The position numbers and the translations under genes are program-made. The notes beneath the pieces are model-generated. The model was not told where the DNA came from and did not search any database. It worked only from the letters and a program-made list of their open reading frames with translations. Source: Cenococcum geophilum 1.58 (taxonomy: Eukaryota; Ascomycota; Dothideomycetes; Gloniales; Gloniaceae). Taken from it: a DNA stretch of 64,000 nt. The first letter of the stretch is position 1; every line of letters begins with the position of its first letter. Location of the stretch: NCBI GenBank assembly GCA_001692895.1, contig KV748196.1, positions 992,001-1,056,000 on the forward strand. Direction: 5' to 3'. Shown here piece after piece: positions 1 through 12,180 of the stretch.

Positions 1-239
1 TATATAGCCTCTCCCCTAATTAGTAACTGCCAAGCATAAGTAAACGTCTCTTTAAGGCGCTATAGAAAAGCCATCTTAATGCGTACTCCTAGGTTTATCT
101 AGTAGGGTATATAGCTAGGGCCTAGGTTCCGTTCCTAGCTGCTCTAGTTATCTAGGTAGGGCGTAGGCCGGTGGCCTATAAGGCTAGTAGTGGTGTAAAA
201 GGTTCCGTCATTTACATCTACGTTAACGTCCGCAGCTCT
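1..239. other. Unclassified AT-rich RIP-type DNA
   Basis: No gene, repeat array or recognisable transposon domain is seen. The base pattern (many TAG/CTA words, few CpA) matches the mutated repeats to its right, so it is probably old repeat DNA. It could be flanking repeat into which LINE-A inserted. Confidence 0.4.
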
Positions 240-595
240 ATAACTTGCTAAGTTTTACTAAGTTTTGCTAAGATATTAACTTCTTCCAAATTCTGCCAGG
301 TTACTAAATTCTGCTAAATTTTGCTAGGTTGCTAAAGTTCTGCCAAATTCTATTAAGTTATTAAATTCTACTAAATTACTAAAATTCTGCTAACTTCTGT
401 TAGGTTGCCAAAACTCTACTAAATTCTATTAGGTTGCCAAAACTCTGCTAAATACTATTAGGTTGCTAAAGTTCTACTAACTTCTATTAGGTTGCCAAAC
501 TCTACTAAATTTTACTAGGTTAACGAGTTCTGCTAAATTCTACTAGATTGCTAGAGTTCTATTAACTTCTACTAGATTGCTACCTATAAAATTCT
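240..595. repeat. Minisatellite, about 12 units of 28-30 bp
   Basis: Tandem units of the form TTCTGCTAAATTCTACTAG followed by GTTGCTAAAG run through the interval with point differences, mostly C/T. Spacing is 28-30 bp. A short stretch with the same words (TTCTGCC, TTCTGCTAG) recurs at 14315-14400, on the other side of LINE-A. This suggests LINE-A inserted into such an array, although no clean target duplication was found. Confidence 0.75.
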
Positions 596-3269
596 ACTAT
601 ATCCTACTATCCCTATAGTATTTATTCTCCGCCTCTTAAAGCACTTCCTAGCCTCCTCTTTTTACTCTAGCCAGCTCTCTAGCAAATAAAAGGTTTAGTA
701 AAAGGTTTATCTATATAAACTAGTTTATAACTACCTTAGCAACCTTTAGCTTAGTTAGGAGCTCTTTATATAAAGATATTCTAGCATAGTAATATATTTC
801 CGCCTAGCTAGTAGCGTGTCTAGGGCAGAATACCACTATATATATTATTAATTGTTGGCTATAGCCGTATAGGCAGGCCGGAGTTAGGTGCCCTAGTACT
901 TTTTAGTAGTAGAGGTATCTATTAAGCCCTATATACTTAGTTCTAAGCAGTATATTAATTATACTCTCTACCTTTATAAGCCTCGCGTGGCGTTTAAAGA
1001 CTTCCTTATTCTATAGCTTGGCCTAGGCCGTTGTATAGTAGGTAAGCTTACTTTAGTACTTTTCCTATTCCCTTTTCTACTACTCCTTAAACGCCTCTTA
1101 TACCCTAGCCCTTCTACTTCTCTTATACTACGCTTTAGATAAGTTTATTAGCCGTATATCTGTCCCTAAAATAGCAGCCGCTATCCTCTTAAGCTTATCC
1201 CGTTTAGTAGGCCGCATTAATAGCTTTATTTTAGGCCAGAGTTAGTAGGCTATTATAGCCTATATAGTATTACACTCCCTCTTAATATACTCTCTTACTA
1301 GTCCTTTTAGAGTCCTTTCCGTATAGGCTATAGCTAGCTCCTTAAGGTGTATTTAAAGCGGTAAAAACCCTATCTTATGCTCCAGTACTACTATTAGCGT
1401 TAATTTATGCGCCCCTAAAATGGCGCGGAGGTATAAGTTTTATACTACGCCCAGCTAGCACTGCTTAGTTTTGCTTATCTCCTTAGGCTTTATCTACTCC
1501 GGTGGCGAGTACTAGGTACTATATCTATATAAGATTGCCGGCCAGACTATAGCGGAGTATACTATCCGCGCCTTCTAGGAGGAGGCGCCCTATATAAAGG
1601 CCGTAAGCTAGGTTAGTACGGCTATTTAAGTAATTACCTTTATCTTAATAATGTTAACATACGGTCCCTATTTAAGCTTTAAGTTAACCTATACCCCTAA
1701 TACGCGTAGGTTACTAACTAAGCCTTCTGTAAAGCTATCTATATTAGCTATAGCCTTTATATTAAACTTCTTATAGCTCCTTATAAAATAGATAAAATAG
1801 TACTTTTTAGGGGCAAATACTACCCTATACTGGCGTGCCTATACCGTATATACCTTATACGCCCTTTCTATAGTTCTATAGTTCTCCTCTATAGTCTTAC
1901 TATACGTTAGTATATTAAAGTTATTAATAAATCCGAATGCTATAGTGGTTCCCCCTTATAGCTCTAGTAGGAGTATATAGGTAAAAAAGAGAAATAGAAT
2001 TAGCGACAGCGCTAAGCCTTAGGGTATACTAGTATTTATTTATATTATTTATACCATATATCCTCTAATTAAGAGCCTTATTATTTAATCCTTAAGGAAG
2101 GACTTTATAAACTATACTATCTAATAGGGCACGGCTTAGGCCTTTATATTATAGATTATTCTTTTATAAAAGACTTAGTCGAAGGCCCCAGAAATATTAA
2201 GGCTAAGTAATAAGGCTACTAGGTTTAGGTTACTCCTCTATACTATATATACCTATTAGGTTAATAGCTCTAGTGCTATCTATATTAAGCGCCCTAGCCT
2301 TACTCCTATCTAACTAGCTAGTAGCATACCCATCTTTTCCGTAATTTTAGATAGTTAGCTAGCTACTATTCTCTTAAATAGCTTCCTAATAGTATTAAGC
2401 AGCGCAATTAGCTAGTAGGCCTTTGCTATAGTATAGGATGGCTTTTATAGTTTTTGGAGGACTACTATAATAGAGTTTTTAAACGGTTTTAGGTAATGTT
2501 TAATTACTATATAGCTGCTAAAGAGTTTAGCTAATACTAGGGCTAGCTACTCTCTATATATCTTAAGGAATTAATTAGTAATCTTTTTTAGACCTAGGGC
2601 CTTATTAGGGGCAAGTACCTTTAAGGCTGTAATAATATCCTCCTCTTTAACTACTTCCTTTACTATTCGTGGCTCTAGGTATATAAACCCTAGTATATTA
2701 CTAAGGTCCGCCTCTATAGGTAGTAGGAAGAACTACTCTATAAGGATAGTAGCCTTCTCCTTATTATTATAGTATAGGGTCTCCTCTCCTAGTCTGCTAA
2801 TAGGAGGAAACTATAGTAGGGCCTTCGGCTTCCCGTCCGCTATATATGCCCTTTTTACTATTCTCTACATCCCTTTAGGGTTATTTGTTAACTTTTTAAC
2901 GATCCTCCTCTATAGCTTATTAGCCTCTTATTAGATTACCCTTTTCTTCTTATTTTATATGACTCTATAGTTAATCTAGTTAGGTACTAACTAAAAGACC
3001 TTTTACGCCTAAAAGGCCTACTAGGTTTCCTTTACTACTTTTATATATTCCTTTAACTATACTTTAAAGGCTTACGGCGAGGGCCACGCGTTAGGTACTA
3101 TTTTTACTATAGTATTCTTAATCGCCTAGTATATAGCCTTTACTAGCGCGTTTAGTTCGTCTCTTATATTACATAGAAGTCTATATAGGGGCTAGAGTTA
3201 GCCCTCTAGCTCGCTCTACACTACCTTTTAATTATCCTTCTTTTATAGCGGTCTTTTAGGTAAGGGGGC
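596..3269 (-). pseudogene. LINE-A ORF2, reverse transcriptase and C-terminal part, broken
   Basis: Read on the minus strand this is the 3' part of a Tad1/I-type non-LTR retrotransposon ORF2. Visible motifs: LNISGAFD at about 2160-2205 (family SLDISGAFD); GIPQGLALSLILF at about 1995-2040; and FINN at about 1915-1935, where the catalytic FVDD should be, both Asp codons having become Asn. A Cys/His-rich LINE C-terminal segment with TPACLYG and a downstream FCPRHA lies at about 790-960. Stops are TAA/TAG at expected Gln/Trp sites. The sequence stops at the Gyp1 insertion (TSD GGGGC, 3265-3269) and resumes at 12181. The 3' end near 596-780 is not precisely defined. Confidence 0.85.
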
Positions 3270-3484
3270 TGTAAGGGATATTATTGCGGACACCTTGGGT
3301 TGCCCTTAGGACAACCCCTAGACGCCCCTTAGATGGTCGCCGGTTACGTACCGGAGGTACGTGCCTGTAGTATATAGTCTCTACAATCCCAAAGGCCTTA
3401 CCTCCTTAAGGATTTGTCTTTTTTACCAATCTATCCTATTCCAATTGTGTCCTTATAGCCCCCTGTCTATAAGATCCCCTTATA
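3270..3484 (+). repeat. Gyp1 5' LTR (215 bp)
   Basis: Same length as the 3' LTR and differing almost only by C/T and G/A changes. A TATATAG word at 3371-3377 lies about 35 nt before AAGGATTT (3408-3415), which is complementary to the first bases of the internal region, so the transcript may start near 3408. Confidence 0.95.
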
Positions 3485-3487
3485 TTT

Positions 3488-3495
3488 AAATCCTT
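3488..3495 (+). promoter_or_regulatory. Candidate self-priming site of Gyp1
   Basis: AAATCCTT begins 3 nt after the 5' LTR and is the reverse complement of AAGGATTT at 3408-3415 in the LTR. No TGG-type tRNA primer site is visible. Tf1, MAGGY and skippy, also fungal chromodomain gypsy elements, are known or proposed to prime from their own transcript 5' end. The match is only 8 bp, so this is suggestive. Confidence 0.45.
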
Positions 3496-3589
3496 CCTAC
3501 TCTTTTTTAGAAGGGTAGTCGGCTTTAAGGACCAGATTGTTTGTTTATATCTTTTGTTAATAACCACCATCTTCCCTTAAAATCTCGCG

Positions 3590-5270
3590 ATAACCTAAAT
3601 GGAAACTCTACGGATACCTTATAGAAAGCCGTCGCGTAAAGGCAGGAAGGTCCCTCTAATAGTGAGAGATTGCGACAATATAACCCTCTAGGTAAGACGG
3701 TTAAATAAGCCCTAATACCTAGATGCTCTAGGAGCTCGAAGACTCTCGCACACCTATAGTCACCGCTAAGGAAAATACAGACACCCTCTATAACGGTCAC
3801 AACGCTGCTAGAAAGCAACCGGAACCCCTCTGGCCCTACCCAGGCCAATTAGAAGATTAAGCGCTAGAGGCGACTCTAAGATCTTCCCCTAAGCTAGAAA
3901 TGCTAGAGGAATATACTAACGCGTCTAACTAGGGAACCAACTGGAACCCTCCCGGAATACTACTAGCCTATAATCGGTATAGTGGCGGTGTATAAACTGC
4001 TTATAAGCCAAGCGGGCCTACCCCTTTAGGTAATCTAAGCTAATTACTAACTTAGGACCCGAGCCTTGTTGGGAAGCCTATACTAGCTACTAGTATTAAT
4101 ACTACCTCTATAGCAGGAGCCTCCCTAGGCCCGAGTTCGGAAGGTTAAGAGCCCTATATTAATCTCCTTTAAAACGGATATTAGGAAGCTGTCGTAAGGC
4201 TCTTAGAAGCCATGCGGGAGGAAGCTACTAATAAATATATTAGAACCCTTTAAGGGCAAATCCAGATCTAGCAGGGTTTAATCTAAGCTAGGTAAATTCT
4301 TTTATAACCTAGTTAAGGCTAAGGGCTTTCCGGGAGCTACCTAGTATTTACCTAAGGAGGTGTGGAAGACTTAGAGAGTTATCTACGCTATAAATAGAAA
4401 AAGGACATAGACTAACTAGCTAAGGCCTTTAGTAGTCTAGAACTCCGCTATAGACCTAACGCCTAATAGTTAGACGATTGGGTTCGTAAGGTAGACAACT
4501 TCTTTAAGATGCTAATGATATAAGATGATACTAAAGAGCGTATATGCTGGATTATTAGCAAGATTAAAGGCTAATCGCTAAACTAGATTGCACTTAATCA
4601 GCTTAATAAAGAGTAAATTACTATATAGCCATAGCTGCAAACCTTCCTAAAGAAATGGACTTAAGATCCGTATGTTGTACAATATAATAATATAGAGCTA
4701 TTCTAGAATAGGACATAGCTGGACCGCTATAACTTCCGCCAGTTTATAAACTTTGTAGAAATTTATGCTTAATAAATAGATCTAGAGCCCTTTAAAAATA
4801 AGGACGGTAGTATCTATAAGAAGGAGAAGATTGGGTTTATTTGGGCTAGAATTAAGCTAGCAATTTATGATGAAATAAAGCGCGTGGGAGCCCTATTGCG
4901 GATTACTATATATACGGATTTCGAACGAGTAGTTCTAAACGCTAAAGACGCGGTAAGGAACTAGACCTCTTCCGGTAGGAAGCTAGGGGGTTACTAAAAG
5001 CGCGGGCACTCTAGTAGTAATGTAGGGCAGACCTAACCTTTAAAGAAGCCGTTCTTAAAGAGAACTTTAGAAGGGTTAAAGTTAGGAACCTTAAATAACG
5101 GGAAAGACTCCTAGGGCTAACTCGACACCCATCTAGCACCTTTATAGGAATACTTTAAGAAGTTAAGAGAAAACTCTAGAGGTAGATCTTATTAGAAAAA
5201 TAAGTAGGGTAATAACCGCACTAACAATCTAAAAAAAGAAAAGCCCTAGTCGCGGACCTCTTTTAGCTGC
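3590..5270 (+). pseudogene. Gyp1 gag, broken
   Basis: Nucleocapsid/capsid-type ORF placed by position between 5' LTR and protease. The clearest coding stretch is about 4800-4960, where one frame reads KIGFIWARIKLAIYDE, a capsid-like segment, before a basic tail. Stops are TAG/TAA. The first 600 bp keep several CpA dinucleotides and are less mutated than the rest. The Gag frame differs by one from the Pol frame, so the native element needed a frameshift or separate initiation. The start codon is uncertain. Confidence 0.7.
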
Positions 5271-8200
5271 AACTAGGGTAAGATACGGAAGGAAAGACTC
5301 TCCGTATTGCTGTTAAGCTAGAAATAACACTCCCTATAGGTAAGATATAATAGTTATAAGTACTATATAATAATAGCGCCGAAATTAATCTTATATAATA
5401 TGATTTAGTAAAAGAGCATAAACTTATCCTATTGTAAAGGTAGTGGAAACCTATTATAGGCTTTCTGGATAAGTATTGGATCAAGCTATATAGTGCCTAT
5501 AAGCTTATAGTGTTAGTGGCTAATATACACAACCGTACTAAGGCGGTTAGCCTATAACCCTTTTAGGCGGCTAACTTTGTAGGTTATAACCTTATCCTTA
5601 GATACCCTTAGCTTGCGGAAGCAGATCCTAAGATATACTTTAAGACAGGAGCCTTTAAATAGTGAAACGATAAAGATTTGGAAGGGCGTATATTACTAAT
5701 AAGCCTAAAGGACATCCTAGAGAATGTAGCCCTAGGTAAAATAGTATACGCTCTATACCTAAAGGAGTATCGGATCTAACCCCTATTTAATAGTAAGATA
5801 GGTATAGAGCTTAGTATAGGTGATAACCCCTTTATAATGGAGACCCTATGGGGAACTACTGGATAGGTCGCGGAGATATTATAGGGAGGCGGCGATCTTA
5901 AGAATCTTATAAGATACTTTAACCGCTACGGGTTACTCTGGCTTAAGTAATATACAAAGAGTATACTATGGCACCTTAAACGCTGCGTTAAGGAGTTCCC
6001 TACCCTCTATTGGCTACCACATGAAACGGTTTAATATATGGTGGCAACTATAAATAAGTAACTACTATAGCGTATAACGCTGCCTATAAGTATCCTAAGG
6101 GAGCTCCGGGACCTACCTAACGATAACGCGGAGGACAAACACGACCCCGATTTATTAAATATTCTAGTAGGCCTAAGGGACTTACTAAGGGTATTTTTAG
6201 GTAGGAGAGCTAAAGTCCTACCATAGAACTTGGAGTACGATCACGTAATTAATTTAGAAGAAGGTAAATAACCGCCGAACCTTCCTATCTATAACCTCTT
6301 GCGTAAAGAGCTTAAGATCCTATAGGAGTACCTTAATGGCTTACTAAAAAAGGGATGGATCTAGCCTAGTAAGTTGCCGTTAGGCGTGCCGATCCTCTTT
6401 ATCCTAAAACTAAATAGAACTATAAGGCTATATATAGACTATCGCGGTCTTAATAAGATTATAATTAAGAACCGTTACCTACTACTACTGGTTAGTAAAA
6501 TGCTGGATTAACTATTTAGGGCGAAGATCTTTATAAAGTTAGATATACAAGACGCCTATTATAGGCTCCGTATTAAAGAAGGGGATAAGTGAAAGACCGC
6601 TTTTAAGACCTAATACGGCCACTTTAAGTATCTAGTGATGCCTTTTGGGCTAGCTAATGCGCCTATAATATTCTAATTGTATATTTACAGAGCCTTAGGG
6701 GGACTAGTTGACCGCATATGCGTCGTCTATTTAGATGACATTTTGATCTACTTAAAAGACGAGGATTAATATGAGTAACACGTCCGCGAAGTGCTGGAAC
6801 GTTTAGATAATTAGGGCCTCTACGCTAAAGCGTTAAAGTATATCTTTAATACCAAGTAGGTTGAGTTCCTAGGTTATATTATAACGCCTATAGGTGTAGT
6901 TATAGACCTAGTACGGGTGTAGATAATCTAGGAGTGGCCGGAGCTAGAGAGCTACTAGGATGTTTAAGTGTTCCTAGGCTTTGCCAATTTCTATAGGCGC
7001 TTTATCTATAACTACTTAGACGTCGCCCGATACCTATTTAATTATATTACAGAAGCTTCCCAAGACCCGACCTAAGGAGTAAAAAGCTTAAAGGCGGTAA
7101 GGAAGAAAACTAAGAAGGGACCAACTAAATAGTATAAGCTATAGTTATGGCCCGGAAAGGTTTAGGAGGCCTTTTAGGAACTTCGCGTAAAGTTTATAAA
7201 AGCTTTATTGCTGCGGTATTTCGACCCAGATTAGCTATTAATAATAATAACTAATGTATTGAATTTTGCCTTTGCTAGTATTCTACTATAACCTAATAGG
7301 CATCCGGACGCTACCTAGCTCTATTAAAGACTAGTAGCATTTTATAGCAGAAAATTCTAGGGACCTAAAGTTAGGTATTATACCTACGATAAGGAACTGC
7401 TAGCTATAGTCGACTGCTTTAAATAGTGGTGATATTACCTCGAGCACGCGAGCTATATCACTTGTGTACTCTTAGATTACTATAATCTACGCTACTTTAT
7501 AACTATAAAGGAGCTTATACTTTAATAAGCTAGATAGGCAGAGGAGCTTACGCGATTTAATTTTAAGATTAAATATAAGCTAGGGGAAAACAACCCTGCT
7601 AATAAACCGTTACGACGGCTAGATTATACTAAAGGCTTTAAAACGGGAGAAGGAAAACAGATAATAAATATCTTACTCCCTATATTACAGAATAAGCTTT
7701 AGGTGTGGGATGCTTGAGTACCTATAGCTTTATATACTAAGTCTTAGGCGGTATAAACCCTATTGGTTTCCACTAATGTTCTAGCTAGTACCTGGTCCGT
7801 TGCCGATAAGGGTCTAAATATACCTAGATAGGACGTCCCCAATATATTCTTGGAACTTAGTAATACACCATCCCTAATTGCTAAGCTATCCCTTTAAACC
7901 AATAGCGAAGCTATAAAGTAATTAGAACTTAGAGCCCTGTAATAACTAAAGGACTTTAACTTTGTAGCGGCCTTCCTAACATACGCGTATTAGAGAGTTG
8001 TAAGATCTATAGTACTATCTAGTTTCGTACTTGGAGTAGTATAGGATAAAACAGCTTTCACCTAGGAACCATCTAAAGGGTTAACGGATCTTATCCATAA
8101 GGTGCAACGGAGGGACGCTTCCTATGCCATTCTTAATGCGGAAGTAGACCGGAAATATAACGGAAAGGAAGCTGCTAGGCGCCACTATTAGGAACTAGAC

Positions 8201-9660
8201 TTAATGGGCCTACTGCGTAGAGGTAGTAAGGTTTGGGTGCTATAAGAAGCAAATCTATAATAGAAGATTCTTATAAAGAATTACGATAATCCCCTAGGCG
8301 GCTACTATGGTTAAGCAAAGACAGTGGAATTACTTTAGCGTAAATACTATTGGCTAAGGCTTAATTAGGAAGCAAAGGAGTACATCAGCTATTATAAGAA
8401 GTGTTAAGTATATAAGATCCACAGGCATAAGCTATAGGGTCTACTTAAATTAGTTCCCCCTACTAGTAAGCTATAGCAATATTACGCCATAGACTTTATT
8501 ACGGATCTCCTACTATCTAAAGATGGCTAAGGACGAATATACGATTCGGTCCTCGTACTTATTAATAGGTTTTTAAAGTATATCTAATACCTTCCTATTA
8601 ATAAGACAATTAACGTATAAGAGCTCGCCAACCTAATTAAGGAGAAATGCTTTCTTAAAGTAGATTAGCCGCACTCTATTATTACTAATAGGGGCAGCGT
8701 CTTTACAAGCCAGTACTGGTCGGATCTATACTTCCATTTAAAGATAGACCACTATTATAGTATAGCTTTCCACCTATAAACGGATGGGCAAACGGAACGC
8801 TAGAACTAGGAACTAGAGTTTTACCTACGGATATATTTAAACTACTAGCAAGACAACTAGTATAAGCTACTTCCGTACATAGAGTACGCTTATAATTTAA
8901 AGCAACATATATTGTATAAATATGCACTAATCCAGATTGCCTATAGCGTCTAACTATTTAGGTTTAATAGTATACCCAATAATTACTAGCTAAAGCCGCA
9001 TAATTAGTTATAAGATCCTACTGGGAAGTCTAAGGATATCTACTAGAGAGTATAAGGATACCTCTAGGAATAAAAGGAGTAATGGAAGTATGTAAAGTAG
9101 AGCCTATAAGATGCCTAAGAGCAGCAGAGACTTTGGTATAACTGTAAGTACTAGGATAAGCATTTTGGAGTAGGCGATGAGGTTCTATTACGTTTAACGA
9201 ATATTAAGACCCGTTGACTATTAAAGAAGCTTAATGTAAGATACCTAGGTCCCTTCTAAGTTAAGGAACGAATTAGTAAGCTAGCCTATCGTCTCTAGCT
9301 ACCCCTATCTATGGCCTATATATATTTAGTGTTTTACATAAACCTACTAAAGCTATAGCATAGACCACCGCCGGAAAAGAACTTCCGTTTAGGCCTAATT
9401 AAACACCCTAAGGTGGTGGGCGAGTGGTATGAGGTTAAAGCTATACTATATTATAAGTCTATTAAGAACAAGCTTTAATTTAAAGTTAAATGGCTAGGCT
9501 AGCCTGCTAAGGACTCTACATAGGAACTAGAGGATTACCTTAATTATTGCGAAGATATTTTAAAAGAATATTGGGACCAAGGTCCACAATCTACAAATCG
9601 CAAAAAGCGCTCTAATACTACGGTGTTATCGCGACCTATGAAGAAAACTCGCGAAAAGAG
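5271..9660 (+). pseudogene. Gyp1 pol: protease, RT, RNase H, integrase, chromodomain; broken
   Basis: Polyprotein that would process the proteins, copy the RNA and integrate the cDNA. Protease: NNSAEINLI at about 5372-5395 where DSGAEINLI is expected, so the catalytic Asp codon is mutated. RT: IDYRGLNKI near 6440, VMPFGLANAP near 6638-6665, intact YLDDILIY at 6728-6751. RNase H about 7200-7620; integrase about 8280-9200. A chromodomain (FKVKWLG, then ELEDYLN, then EDILKEYWDQ) occupies about 9425-9590; such domains steer integration toward modified histones. All stops are TAA/TAG. The frame is constant from protease to chromodomain, so no indels occurred. Confidence 0.92.
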
Positions 9661-11944
9661 TAAATAGGTTAAATCGGATATAGAACGGACAAGCTTTGGA
9701 AACTATAAGGATTAGGGCTATATAGCCTAAGGCAGGACGGGTTTTTAGCCTTTTTACGTACATAGCATAGAGTTAATAGGGCATTTTGCTAGAATTGTAT
9801 TCCTATTCATTAATCTATACTAGGAATATTGTTTTTAGGGCTCCTAAGCCCTTTCTAAAAGCCTTTTAAGGCCTTCCCGAGTACCTAATCGAGGTCCTTA
9901 ATTGCTACTATGTATAAGAACGAATTCTAAAAGTCTAAACCATAAATGCCCAATCTAAAAAGCTACTACGCCCCATTATCATCAGGAGTAGGATTAGTAT
10001 CTATTAGGCCACTAAGTAATAGCTAACGAGAATGGGATCTAGATGCCTTGGTAAGCGTACGAGTAGGCATAAAAATAAGGGTAGGACGATAAGGTATAGC
10101 TAGAGTAGAGACTCTTAAACGCTTAACACTAATATTAGGTCTAAACCAATACTAATAAAGCTCTTACGGCGTAAGCTTATAGTTAATAAAGATACGCTTA
10201 AGCCTAGAATAAATAGAGATGTTAGCTGGCTAGTATAGTTTAGAACCACCAAGACCTTGCTACGGCAACCGTTAGTTACCTATCTACTAGGTACCCGAAG
10301 GGTAACCTACCTAATACCGCATTATGTTATGCTCTTTTAAAACTTAACGCGTATACGCGAACTCCTTTCTATAATAGACAGCAACCTTCTTCTTATTACC
10401 CCCATTCCTTACCCTATCCTTAGTATACTAACCTTGCTCTTATATTAGGCGTTACTAGCTAGCTTGCTAGGAATTATAGGTAATATAGATAGCCGTAGCA
10501 TAGTCTCGAATTCGGCTAAGTTATTTAGCATTTACGCTAGAATAAGAGAGAGCCTAAGCGATGTAGTAGTTAAGGATATTAAAGGAACATTACTACTTAG
10601 GCCTAGGCTATTATTGAAGCTTAAAGTTAGTAATGGAAATCTATTAAGGATAGAAAAACTTACTTTAATATAACTGCTGCTCTTAGTACACATACATCGA
10701 TTATAAGGACTAAAGGTATTAGATCTAACGCAGTGCGTCTTATTATAAGTCTCCAGAATCCTATTATTAGATTTCTAGTCTTTTAAAGACATGTAGGCAA
10801 AATTATTTAGGTAGGACCAGCACCAGTTATGGGTTAGCGGGGGTTAGGGTTCTATGTGTAAAGGCAGGGCTAGGATACGCTGTGGATTTTACTTAGAAGA
10901 GTAGTTAGTAGGAGAATAAAGAGGCATATTAAATTATTGATGAAAAAGAAGAAAATCTTAATAATATATTGAAGATACGTCTAAAATTAGACGACGGTTA
11001 ATAGCGAGAAGTAAGGTGTTTAAAAAAAGGAGCAGCTTAATAAGTAAGGTGTCTTTATACTTTACCTTCTAATACCCTTCCAGTAAATAACCGCAACCTT
11101 ACTAATATAACTCCGTTATAATAGCGCTATTTAAAAGGAAGGAAACACGCGTATAAGTTATTTAACTATTACTTCCTTATAAAAACTAACTACGCGGCCG
11201 GGGGAAGGCAATTAAGACGTTAAATTAAAGACGTATATAGGTTAAATTAGACCTAAAACGATACTATAGTATTAAAGAACAACGTTATAGATGTTCTTGA
11301 CAATTACATAATAGCTACAATTGCTATCGCGAAATGTCCCTATTTACTAGGTAGTAGAGCTACGCCAAATATACGGTATAGGACTACTAGATTTAAAACT
11401 ATATGCACTAAATCTTAAGAGATAAGTCTCTTTAACTGACTAATTAATACCTTAACCGCATTTAATAACCTAAGGGTAAATGTGGGAGTAATGCGTTAGT
11501 GACGCAGGGGATTATAAGAAAAGGATTATAGACCATATCTTAGTAGTTAAAGACGACGGTAAGCTAAGGCTCTATACGTTAAATCCTATACCAAAGGTTT
11601 TACGGAACTATACTGGAATACTAAATTACCTATAATACTCGTAATTAATTATAGACTAGCATAAAGGCTTAAAAGCAGAGTTGCATAAAAATCCCTATAT
11701 TAGCCTAGGTAGTTACCAGCATGCTTCCAGTAGGCTTCCAATAGGTCTCCTGGCAATCCTCACGTCTTTTCTCTAGTTATGTTTTTTCCTTATTAAGGTT
11801 TTTTAGGAGTTTAAAGTAGGGGTTAGATAGATAGATAATATACAGCGGTATACTAATACCTCTCTAATATCTCTCCAAACCTCTTCCGGGATAAGCCCTT
11901 ATAATCTCCCTACTATAAGGTAATAGCAATCGGGGGCCAACTGT
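9661..11944 (+). other. Gyp1 long 3' internal segment, unrecognised
   Basis: About 2.3 kb separates the chromodomain from the polypurine tract, much longer than the usual untranslated tail. The chromodomain frame runs on to about 10430 with only TAA/TAG stops and no visible frame break. Between about 10030 and 10240 the stops cluster at sites that could have been Gln codons. No known domain is recognised. An ATG-initiated 69-codon frame at 10464-10673 is in another frame and has no support. It may be a C-terminal extension, an extra ORF or non-coding. Confidence 0.45.
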
Positions 11945-11957
11945 AAGAAGGGGGGGG
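11945..11957 (+). promoter_or_regulatory. Gyp1 polypurine tract
   Basis: AAGAAGGGGGGG ends 3 nt before the 3' LTR at 11961, the standard position for the plus-strand DNA primer of an LTR retrotransposon. Confidence 0.85.
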
Positions 11958-11960
11958 TAA

Positions 11961-12175
11961 TGTAAGGGATATTATTACAGACACCTTAGGTTGCCCTTAG
12001 GACAACCCCCGGACGCCCCTTAGATGGTCGCCGGTCACGTGCCGGAGGTACGTGCCCATAGTATATAGTCTCCACGATCCTAGAGGCCTTACCTCCTTAA
12101 GGATTTGTCTCTCTCACCAATCTATCCTATTCCAATCGTGTCCTTATAGCCCCTTATCTACAAGATCCCCTTATA
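11961..12175 (+). repeat. Gyp1 3' LTR (215 bp)
   Basis: Matches 3270-3484 over its full length; followed directly by the TSD copy GGGGC (12176-12180). It keeps more CpA/TpG (for example CACGTGCCGG) than the 5' copy. Confidence 0.95.
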
Positions 12176-12180
12176 GGGGC

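Larger units (their letters stand above)
3270..12175 (+). mobile_element. Gyp1: complete chromodomain Ty3/gypsy retrotransposon, RIP-inactivated
   Basis: Two 215-bp LTRs bound the element, starting TGTAAGGGATATT and ending CCCCTTATA (expected CTTACA, CpA changed to TpA). The flanks carry a 5-bp TSD, GGGGC, at 3265-3269 and 12176-12180. Order is LTR, gag, protease, RT, RNase H, integrase, chromodomain, a long 3' segment, polypurine tract, LTR, i.e. a chromovirus. Gag reads in one frame and Pol in another, and Pol holds one frame from about 5280 to 9660 without an indel, so damage is point mutation only. It is inserted in LINE-A on the opposite strand and is therefore younger than LINE-A. Confidence 0.95.

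Noticed and set aside
3525..3848. 107-codon minus-strand open frame
   Set aside because: It lies antisense to the leader and gag of Gyp1, has no recognisable domain, and is expected by chance in a less mutated stretch.
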